A DNA stretch of 64,000 bases from Kushneria indalinina DSM 14324 (lineage in GTDB: Bacteria > Pseudomonadota > Gammaproteobacteria > Pseudomonadales > Halomonadaceae), in assembly GCF_003385845.1 (NCBI RefSeq), contig NZ_QRDJ01000006.1, positions 1,114,707-1,178,706 of the forward strand, read 5' to 3'. The notes under the pieces were generated by a model, which saw only the letters and a program-made list of their open reading frames with translations, was not told where the DNA came from and did not search any database. How positions within the stretch are numbered: the first letter of the stretch is position 1; every line of letters begins with the position of its first letter. Of this stretch, positions 57,737 through 64,000 are shown one piece after another. The position numbers and the translations under genes are program-made.

Positions 57737-57834
57737 GTCTTTTATACCCGGTATGAAAAAGGAGCTGGAAAGGTTCGTGACGTTACTGCATTTAATCCAA
57801 AATTTTCCAGTAGGCCTCTAACCAGTTTCGCGCA

Positions 57835-58476
57835 TCAGCCAGTGCCGTGTCGGGCCAGTAGCGCCCCGGCACCGATCATCAACCCACCGGTAATACGATT
57901 CCACCACTGACGAACGCGCGGGCGTTTCAAAACATTCGCGACCTGCTGCATCACCGCTACCACGCCCCACCACCAGACAACACCGATCGCCACATCCAGC
58001 ACGCCCAGCATCAGTATCTGACGCACGGCATCGCCGGCGGGGTCCATGAACTGCGGCAATACGCTCAGGAAAAACACGATCGCCTTGGGGTTGAGCAGGT
58101 TGGTCAAAAAACCGTTAGCGAACGCGCGGCGGTGGCCGTTCAGAACCTGCTCGCTCTGAACTTTCTCGCTCTGAACATCGCTGGAGGCTGTATGATGACG
58201 ACCTTGACGCAGCACGGTGATGCCCATCCAGACGAGATAGGCCGCGCCCAGCCAGCGCACGATCATGAAAAACTCGGCAGACTGCGCGGCAATGGCCGAA
58301 AGGCCCAGCGCGGCCACCAGCATATGCACACACAGCCCACTCTGCGCCCCCAGCGCCGCCGCCAGGCCAAGGCGCTTTTCCTGCACGGCGTAGCGGCTGA
58401 CCAGCAAAAAGTCCGGCCCCGGGATCAGATAGGCCAGCACAACGACGGCGATAAACCCGACAAGCTCGATTCCCAT
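57835..58476 (-). CDS. LysE/RhtB family amino-acid exporter
   Basis: Six-helix efflux protein of 213 residues. Family blocks: VVLAYLIPGPDFLLVSRYAVQEK, GLCVHMLVAALGLSAI, FANGFLTNLLNPKAIVFFLSVLPQF. Usually exports homoserine, threonine or lysine; the substrate here is not set. A duplicated SEKVQSEQV stretch lies in the polar loop. Confidence 0.92.
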   Translation of the reverse strand: MGIELVGFIAVVVLAYLIPGPDFLLVSRYAVQEKRLGLAAALGAQSGLCVHMLVAALGLSAIAAQSAEFFMIVRWLGAAYLVWMGITVLRQGRHHTASSDVQSEKVQSEQVLNGHRRAFANGFLTNLLNPKAIVFFLSVLPQFMDPAGDAVRQILMLGVLDVAIGVVWWWGVVAVMQQVANVLKRPRVRQWWNRITGGLMIGAGALLARHGTG

Positions 58477-58579
58477 TCAGGGCTCCTGGCGATGGTGGTG
58501 TCTGTTGAGCGTAGCGCAGCCACGGGTAGGTGATATCTACCGCACTCGGCGGGTGACATCGTCGCTGGATGAGTTCCCG

Positions 58580-58993
58580 CTATTCGCTCGGCTTTTTTGA
58601 ATAGACGTCCCGCGCCTGGCGGAAATCTTCCGCGTGTTCAAAAATCCAGAGCCACATCGGGATGATTTGAAGAAGAAACGCCTCCCCCAGTGGGGTCAGC
58701 TCGTATTCAACACGCGGTGACACTTCCTCATGGTCCGTGCGCAGAATCAGTCCGTCCCGCTCGAGCTGTCGCAGCGTTCTTGTCAGCATTCGCTGTGTGA
58801 CGCCCTCGAGCCGCCGGCGGATTTCGGCATGCCTTAACCGCCCCCCTTCCTTGAGCACGTGAATGACCCCAAAGGCCCAGCGGTTACCGGCGTGAGAAAG
58901 CACCTCTCTTTTAAGCCAGTCGTCTTCGTCCTTCATCATATTGCAGAGCGCCCGGGAGCGCGCCAGCAGTTCATCGTTGTCGTGTGGTATCAC
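58580..58993 (-). CDS. HxlR family transcriptional regulator
   Basis: Winged-helix regulator of 137 residues (GNRWAFGVIHVLKEGGRLRHAEIRRRLEGVTQRMLTRTLRQLERDGLI). Members often respond to quinones or aldehydes. Divergent from the NmrA-like reductase gene, which is the likely target. Confidence 0.92.
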   Translation of the reverse strand: MIPHDNDELLARSRALCNMMKDEDDWLKREVLSHAGNRWAFGVIHVLKEGGRLRHAEIRRRLEGVTQRMLTRTLRQLERDGLILRTDHEEVSPRVEYELTPLGEAFLLQIIPMWLWIFEHAEDFRQARDVYSKKPSE

Positions 58994-59072
58994 TGATGTG
59001 CCTACTTATGTGGGAAATGCTGACGTGTAAACATCCTCCAGATCGGGCAAAAACGCCAACGCTGGAGATAGC

Positions 59073-60005
59073 ATGAATCACACTAACCGTCAGGAATCGA
59101 TACTGGTACTGGGCGCGGGAGAACTGGGGTTTGAAGTGCTGCGCCACCTGGCCCAACACGCTGACAAGCATCCGTCAGTGCGTATTTACGCCCAGCTGCG
59201 GCCATCCACGATAGAGTCGACAGACCCCGCCAAAAAGCAGCACGTCGATCAGCTAAGGGCATTGGGCATCGAGACGGTGGCGGGCGATGTGGCCACCAGT
59301 GGACAGGAGGCGCTCGCCGCCCTTCTCGCCCCCTACGATACGGTCATTTCCTGTATCGGTTTCTCGGCAGGGCGTAGTACTCAGGTCAAGATTACCAAGG
59401 CCGTACTGAAAGCCGAGGTCAAACGCTATGTGCCGTGGCAGTTTGGCGTCGACTACGACACGATCGGCCGGGGCAGTGCCCAGGACGTTTTCGATGAGCA
59501 ACTCGACGTGCGTGATTTACTGCGTGCGCAGAGTGGCACTGAATGGTTGATTGTGGCCACGGGCATGTTCACCAGCTTTTTGTTCGACCCCTCTTTCGGG
59601 GTGGTGGATCTCGAGCATGACAGCGTGCATGCGCTGGGTAGCTGGGAGAACCGGGTGACGGTGACCACGCCGGAGGATATCGGGCTTCTGACCACGGTAA
59701 TCCTGTTTCACGAACCACGCTTTAAACATGACACCATCTTCGTTGCGGGGGATACCCTCAGCTACGGGGAGATGGCAGATGAATTGGAGCGCCAGCTGGG
59801 CCGGACGCTCACGCGTGAGGCGTGGTCAACCGATCACTTGAGCAAGGCCCTGGCCGCCGATCCCGATAACAACCTGCTCAAGTACCACGCGGTTTTCGCA
59901 GCCGGCGGTGGCGTCGCCTGGCCGAAGGAGACAACCTTTAATTATCGTCAGGGAATCGAAACGGTCGATGTTTCCACATGGATCAGCCGCCACCTGGTGA
60001 AGTGA
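59073..60005 (+). CDS. NmrA/isoflavone-reductase-like NAD(P)-binding protein
   Basis: 310 residues. Atypical SDR fold with VLGAGELGFEVLRHLAQHA, DTVISCIGFSAG, YVPWQFGVDYDTIG and FTSFLFDPSFGVVD, all typical of aromatic alcohol reductase or NmrA-like proteins. These act as reductases or as redox sensors. Divergent from the HxlR regulator, a usual arrangement for quinone or aldehyde response genes. Confidence 0.85.
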   Translation: MNHTNRQESILVLGAGELGFEVLRHLAQHADKHPSVRIYAQLRPSTIESTDPAKKQHVDQLRALGIETVAGDVATSGQEALAALLAPYDTVISCIGFSAGRSTQVKITKAVLKAEVKRYVPWQFGVDYDTIGRGSAQDVFDEQLDVRDLLRAQSGTEWLIVATGMFTSFLFDPSFGVVDLEHDSVHALGSWENRVTVTTPEDIGLLTTVILFHEPRFKHDTIFVAGDTLSYGEMADELERQLGRTLTREAWSTDHLSKALAADPDNNLLKYHAVFAAGGGVAWPKETTFNYRQGIETVDVSTWISRHLVK

Positions 60006-60045
60006 TGCTCAAACACCCTTCATGACCATGATGGCCCCACAAAAA

Positions 60046-60069
60046 AACCGCGCATGGCGCGGTTTTTTA
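60046..60069 (+). terminator. Terminator of the NmrA-like gene
   Basis: AACCGCGC / GCGCGGTT stem with a 3-base loop and a T-run, 40 bases past the stop. Confidence 0.88.
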
Positions 60070-60194
60070 TTTGAAAGTGGGCAGCCTGCCCTGCGAGCGT
60101 TAAAGTCGTCGCTTTTTGCATTTTCCAGACGACTGATGATGCTTACCGCTGACGAGCACTTCGCCAACAGACACGACAGATATGGGATATCCAG

Positions 60195-60782
60195 ATGGAC
60201 CTGAAAGAGATCGTACAGAGGCAACTGACAGAGGCCGCTGAGGTGCTTGCCCGTTTCAGTCAGGATGAGACGCAGATCGAGGCCATCACGCAGGCCGCAG
60301 AGCTATTGGCAACCCGCTTCAAGGCCGGCGGCAAGGTGCTGGCCTGCGGCAACGGCGGCTCGCACTGCGATGCGATGCATTTTGCTGAAGAGCTGACCGG
60401 ACGCTTTCGTGACCATCGCGCCGGGCTGCCGGCCATCGCCATTTCAGATCCGAGCCACCTATCTTGTGTGGCCAACGATTACGGCTATGAGCATGTCTTT
60501 TCACGGTATGTCGAGGCGCTGGGGCAACCGGGTGACGTTCTGTTTGGTCTATCCACATCCGGCAATTCGGACACCATCATCAAGGCAGTCGAGGCCGCCA
60601 GAGAACGAGGTATGCACGTCATACTGCTGACGGGCAAGGATGGCGGCAAACTGGCAGGCCAGGCCGACGTTGAGGTTCGCGTACCGCATTTCGGCTATGC
60701 CGATCGTATTCAGGAGATTCACATCAAGGTGATTCATTCCATCATTTTGATGGTGGAGCAGCTGATGGCATCAAAGGATTGA
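60195..60782 (+). CDS. gmhA: Phosphoheptose isomerase
   Basis: SIS-domain enzyme turning sedoheptulose-7-phosphate to heptose-7-phosphate for the LPS core. [40 protein letters not shown] and the C-terminal [17 protein letters not shown] are typical; 195 residues. The related replication protein DiaA has the same fold, but the Cys-rich [16 protein letters not shown] run favours GmhA. Confidence 0.93.
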   Translation: MDLKEIVQRQLTEAAEVLARFSQDETQIEAITQAAELLATRFKAGGKVLACGNGGSHCDAMHFAEELTGRFRDHRAGLPAIAISDPSHLSCVANDYGYEHVFSRYVEALGQPGDVLFGLSTSGNSDTIIKAVEAARERGMHVILLTGKDGGKLAGQADVEVRVPHFGYADRIQEIHIKVIHSIILMVEQLMASKD

Positions 60783-60857
60783 AGCGGCTGGTGGCGAGGC
60801 AATGCTCGAACACGGGAAAAGGTAACTGGGGGGCTGATCAAAACCGATCAAGAGAAG

Positions 60858-60934
60858 TGGCGCCCGAGGCAGGACTCGAACCTGCAACCCACGGCTTCGA
60901 AGGCCGTTGCTCTATCCAATTGAGCCACTCGGGC
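60858..60934 (-). tRNA. tRNA-Arg (TCG)
   Basis: 77 bases with encoded CCA. Acceptor GCCCGAG / CTCGGGC, D-arm GCTCAATTGGATAGAGC, anticodon stem ACGGC / GCCGT with loop CTTCGAA giving anticodon TCG (codon CGA), T-arm GCAGGTTCGAGTCCTGC. Confidence 0.93.
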
Positions 60935-61286
60935 AGTGATGCGTTGCGCATCAACGGGCTCCATTCTAGCGGCCCAGCGCCTGCATGAACAGGGTGAATT
61001 TCATTGCCTTTTCAAGACGCTGTGTCGCCGTCCACCATTAGCCGGTCGCCGATGCCGGCTTCGGTCTGGATCAGCGAGGGTGCGCAGGGGTCATCATGGC
61101 ACGCTGGCGCGAGCGGCCTTTTGCCTTCATGTCGAAAAGCGCCCACGGCAACCTGTTGTTTCCCACCTGACATTCCATCGCTGGTTGAGCTGGGCAGTCA
61201 GATGGCGGTGTAGGACAATGAGGCACACAGCAGCGCGAACAGCCCTGCTACTCTTTATCCTCACTGGAGCCACCTGACCCAACGGC
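60935..61286. other. Intergenic segment between tRNA-Arg and the Mrr-type gene
   Basis: About 350 bases with no supported gene. A 19-codon frame at 61218-61277 ends 10 bases before the endonuclease start but has only a weak ribosome site; not called. No attachment-site repeat of the tRNA 3' end was found. Confidence 0.5.
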
Positions 61287-62207
61287 ATGCCGATTCCCGA
61301 TTTTCATTCCTTGATGTATCCCCTCTTGCAGCTGGCCGCCGGGGCCGAGACGCTGCGCCTGCGCGACAGCTACGCCCCGCTTGCCGATGCCTTTGAGCTG
61401 ACCCCACAGGAGCGCCATCAGCTCAGCCCCAGCGGTCAGCAGTATCTGTTCAACAACCGCGTGACCTGGGCGGCCAGCTACCTGCGCAAGGCCGGGCTTC
61501 TGGAATCGTGCGGGCGCGGGCTGGTGGCGATCACGCCGCAGGGCTATGTCACTCTGTGCGAAGTGCGCCACATCGACATGGCCTATCTGATGGGCTTTGA
61601 ATCGTTTCAGGCGTTTCGCCGTCGCACCAGCAGCCCGCCCCGCGCCCGCAGTCTGGACGATCAGGAAACGCTGGACGATGTCCCGGACTGCCTGACCCCG
61701 CTGGAGAGCATGGAGGTCTCGTGGCGTGCCATTCGCGCCGATCTCGAGTTCGATTTGATCGAGCGGATGCAGCAGATCCACCCGGCGCGCTTTGAGCAGC
61801 TGGTGATCGATGTATTGATGACCATGGGCTATGGCTGCGGCGAATCGGCCGGTCAGAACGTGGGGCAAAGCGGGGATGGCGGTATCGATGGCATCATCAA
61901 TGAAGACCCGCTGGGCCTTGAGACCATCTATCTGCAGGCCAAGCGCTGGGTGAATCCGGTGGGGCGCCCGGACATCCAGAAGTTTTCCGGTGCACTGTCC
62001 GGCAAGCGGGCACGCAAGGGCGTGTTCATCACCACCTCGCATTTCACCCGTGAGGCGCAGGAGTATGTCACGAGTCTTGAAACCCGCATCATCCTGATCG
62101 ACGGCCCGCAGCTCGCGCGCCTGATGATCGATCACAACGTGGGCGTATCGACCGTGGATCGCTTCGAGATCAAGCGGCTGGACAGCGATTATTTTCTGGA
62201 AGAGTAA
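61287..62207 (+). CDS. Mrr-type restriction endonuclease
   Basis: 306 residues. The N-terminal winged-helix-like Mrr_N part (YPLLQLAAGAETLRLRDSY ... LTPQERHQLSPSGQ ... RVTWAASYLRKAGLLE) and a C-terminal PD-(D/E)xK nuclease core (DGGIDGIINEDPLGLETIYLQAKRW, with Asp and Gln-Ala-Lys) are both complete. Mrr cuts modified or foreign DNA. No methyltransferase or partner gene beside it, which fits the solitary type IV class. Confidence 0.9.
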   Translation: MPIPDFHSLMYPLLQLAAGAETLRLRDSYAPLADAFELTPQERHQLSPSGQQYLFNNRVTWAASYLRKAGLLESCGRGLVAITPQGYVTLCEVRHIDMAYLMGFESFQAFRRRTSSPPRARSLDDQETLDDVPDCLTPLESMEVSWRAIRADLEFDLIERMQQIHPARFEQLVIDVLMTMGYGCGESAGQNVGQSGDGGIDGIINEDPLGLETIYLQAKRWVNPVGRPDIQKFSGALSGKRARKGVFITTSHFTREAQEYVTSLETRIILIDGPQLARLMIDHNVGVSTVDRFEIKRLDSDYFLEE

Positions 62208-62227
62208 GGCACTGACTCAGGGTAGCC

Positions 62228-62248
62228 GGCCGCCCATGGCAGGCGGCC
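62228..62248. terminator. Hairpin between convergent Mrr and SDR genes
   Basis: GGCCGCC / GGCGGCC stem with a 7-base loop midway between two stop codons; no T-run. Confidence 0.55.
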
Positions 62249-62257
62249 GAAGTACGG

Positions 62258-63019
62258 CTACTGAATGCTGTAGCCGCCATCAATTACCAGGTTAGCACCA
62301 TTGATCATGTCGGCGGCATCGCTGGCGAGATAGAGCGCGCAGCCGGCAATCTCTTCCGGATAGACAAAGCGCCGGGCAGGAATCTTCTGTTTCATCTGCT
62401 CTCCCACCTCGCCGGCCCAGGCTTTCTGCCCCAGCTCAGTCAGCGCCACGGTGGGTGAAATCGCATTCACACGCAAGTTGCGTGGCCCCCACTCGCTGGC
62501 CAGTGTCTGGGTAATGCTGACCACCGCCGCCTTGCTGGCGCTGTAGGCCAGGTGCTTGTCCAGCGCGACCACCGCGGCCTGTGACGCCATATTGATGATG
62601 CGTCCACTACCCTGTTCGAGCATGTGCCGCCCCACCGTCTGACAAAGTAGAAAAACGCCCCTGAGGTTGACGGCCATGGTGGCATCCCAGTCTGCCTCGG
62701 AAAGCTCCTCAGCTGGGGCCAGCGCTACGATGCCGGCATTATTGACCAGTATATCGATACCGCCCAGCTCCCCGATCACATGCTCGACACAGGCCTGTAC
62801 GTCGTCGCTCGAGGTCACATCGCCCTGTACCGCAATGGCCCCGCCGCCGATGTCACGAGCGGCGTCATGAACCCCTTCGCTGCGATCTAAAAGGGCCACG
62901 CGCGCGCCCTTTTCGACATAAAGCTCGGCGATGGCGCGACCGATGCCCGCTGCCCCACCGCTGATCAGCGCCCGGCGTCCGGTTAGTGAAAAATCCTTGC
63001 TGTAGCCTCGGTATTCCAT
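62258..63019 (-). CDS. SDR oxidoreductase, D-threitol/polyol dehydrogenase-like
   Basis: 253 residues: LISGGAAGIGRAIAELY cofactor motif, LVNNAGIVAL, catalytic YSASKAAVVSITQ and the C-terminal GANLVIDGGYSIQ. The N-terminus YSKDFSLTGRRALISGG resembles GolD-type polyol dehydrogenases. Placed after the sugar-ABC binding protein on the same strand, suggesting uptake and oxidation of one sugar alcohol. Confidence 0.85.
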   Translation of the reverse strand: MEYRGYSKDFSLTGRRALISGGAAGIGRAIAELYVEKGARVALLDRSEGVHDAARDIGGGAIAVQGDVTSSDDVQACVEHVIGELGGIDILVNNAGIVALAPAEELSEADWDATMAVNLRGVFLLCQTVGRHMLEQGSGRIINMASQAAVVALDKHLAYSASKAAVVSITQTLASEWGPRNLRVNAISPTVALTELGQKAWAGEVGEQMKQKIPARRFVYPEEIAGCALYLASDAADMINGANLVIDGGYSIQ

Positions 63020-63089
63020 GGGTGCCTCCTCCTGTTGGCATACATGCTTTCAAGCTTGGCGCCGTCCAGCAGAGCGACGCCATAGTCCC

Positions 63090-64000
63090 TTATTGCTGCG
63101 AGCCATAATCGCCGGAGGCAAGATTGCGGCGGATCAGCTCGGGCAGGTCGGCCAGAAACTGCGAACGGTTTTCATACATCTGCTGGTAGTACTGGCTGGC
63201 ATTTTCCTCGTTCACAATGGGCATCTCGATAAAGATCTCTTTGGGCACCTCTTGGCCCCGAGCGGCGTTGGCGGCCACCTGCAGCGCCATACCCAGCTGC
63301 AGCGGTGCATTCTGCAGGTTGGTCATCAGCTGACGACCGGCGTCAACGTTTTGCAGGCCTGCTTCAATGCCATCAATCCCGACAATCGGAATATCGTTGA
63401 CACGGCGCTGACGCATGGCTCGAATCGCGCCCACTGCCATGTCATCGTTTTCCGAGATCACACCGTCAATCTCTTCGCCATAGCGCGACAGCCAGGAAGC
63501 CATGATGTTGTAGCCCTCCTCCCGCTTCCAGTCACCAGGGCGCATGGCCAGCACATTAACGTCAGGATGTTCGGCCAGAACGTTTTCGATGCCCGTGGTG
63601 CGATCAATCGTGCCCGACTGACCTAGCGGGCCCTGTAAAATGACCACGTTGCCCGATCCACCGATTGCCTCGATCAGCGCGCGAGTTTGATTTTCACCCG
63701 CCGTGATGTCATCCGGGCCGACGTAGGCGTTGAGAAACTGCTTGCCAGGCTCAAATATCTTGACATTGGTGCCAATAACCGGGATACCGCGATCGCGAGC
63801 TGCCTTGATCTGTGGTCCCAGGGCAGCCGAGTCGACGGCATCGACCACGATGGCGTCCATCCCCTGAGCAATGAACTGATTCATGTGCGCCACCTGAGAA
63901 GCCACCGAGTTGTCGGCGCTGGCCCAGCGCAGATCAATATTGTTGGCCCGTGCCACTTCATCGACACCTTCCCGCCCCGAGGAGACCCAGCCGGACATGG
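63090..64000 (-). CDS. Sugar ABC transporter substrate-binding protein (partial, runs off window)
   Basis: Periplasmic-binding-protein fold of the RbsB/ribose type. Blocks: FIAQGMDAIVVDAVDSAAL, ARDRGIPVIGTNV, YVGPDDITAGE, VVILQGPLGQSGTIDRTTGI, ISENDDMAVGAIRAM and IPIVGIDGIEAGLQNVDAG. The first 303 codons seen start within the mature protein; the signal peptide lies beyond the right edge. Probably part of a polyol or sugar ABC system with the adjacent SDR. Confidence 0.9.
   Translation of the reverse strand, partial: MSGWVSSGREGVDEVARANNIDLRWASADNSVASQVAHMNQFIAQGMDAIVVDAVDSAALGPQIKAARDRGIPVIGTNVKIFEPGKQFLNAYVGPDDITAGENQTRALIEAIGGSGNVVILQGPLGQSGTIDRTTGIENVLAEHPDVNVLAMRPGDWKREEGYNIMASWLSRYGEEIDGVISENDDMAVGAIRAMRQRRVNDIPIVGIDGIEAGLQNVDAGRQLMTNLQNAPLQLGMALQVAANAARGQEVPKEIFIEMPIVNEENASQYYQQMYENRSQFLADLPELIRRNLASGDYGSQQ

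Noticed and set aside
60936-61277. Plus-strand 113-codon frame and the nested 19-codon frame ending before the Mrr gene
   Set aside because: The longer frame starts at the tRNA-Arg edge, has no similarity and no ribosome site. The short one (61218-61277) has only a weak site; a leader peptide is possible but not supported.
60858-62207. Genomic island inserted at tRNA-Arg carrying the Mrr gene
   Set aside because: The Mrr gene lies on the 5' side of the tRNA, base composition is normal, and no duplicated tRNA 3' end is present.

Overview
The window is high-GC chromosomal DNA from a gammaproteobacterium. The combination of an MvaT-type nucleoid protein, enterobacterial-like RibE, GlpK, GlpR and Gpt proteins, TRAP and NhaC transporters and scattered ABC uptake genes suggests the Halomonadaceae (Halomonas/Kushneria type). 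That placement is inferred from protein resemblance alone. No CRISPR array, complete prophage, insertion sequence or rRNA is visible.

Layout. 1-3.6 kb: the wza and wzc genes of an exopolysaccharide export operon that continues past the left edge, with a perfect ops (RfaH recruitment) motif in the leader. 4.1-9.1 kb: mvaT, dinB with a LexA-like box, purU, an RNase J-type nuclease and an H-NS-like protein whose DNA-binding domain is replaced by an AT-hook. 9.1-17.2 kb (all minus): molybdenum cofactor genes moaA, moaE, a moaC-moaD fusion, moeA, mobB and mobA, then upp, ung, gpt, apt and ribE. 17.4-20.6 kb: metNIQ plus free methionine sulfoxide reductase. 20.7-20.9 kb: two identical tRNA-Val. 21-26.3 kb: glpFK, glpR and glpD, with paired GlpR operators before glpD. 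26.3-30.4 kb: fumC, an alcohol dehydrogenase, a lactonase-like hydrolase and yjbQ. 30.5-37.3 kb: a DctPMQ TRAP transporter, two hydroxyacid-type dehydrogenases, an IclR regulator with a large dyad at the operon head, and a frameshifted panE-like gene.

37.5-46.7 kb: tspO, a carboxylesterase, an NhaC antiporter, a PRISE-type reductase with a divergent LysR gene, an EamA exporter with a TetR gene and perfect operator, a 23-residue membrane micro-ORF, a DJ-1/PfpI protein, a ten-cysteine metallothionein behind a MerR-type promoter, and a small acidic protein. 46.8-53.1 kb: a chemoreceptor with a sigma-28-like promoter, a class A beta-lactamase, a CGNR regulator divergent from an alpha/beta hydrolase across repeated operator-like sites, and a BON-MscS channel. 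53.2-54.4 kb: an AT-rich stretch with one orphan, HEPN-like gene. 54.4-64 kb: several regulator and oxidoreductase pairs, an HPP protein, a LysE exporter, gmhA, tRNA-Arg, an orphan Mrr-type endonuclease, and a polyol-type SDR beside a sugar ABC binding protein cut by the window end.

Most of the window is core metabolism. The accessory interest lies in regulatory architecture and small or unusual genes: the ops element, the MoaC-MoaD fusion, the AT-hook H-NS variant, the metallothionein promoter, the IclR-type dyad, the micro-ORF and the AT-rich orphan. I did not find a convincing multi-gene system that looks undescribed.
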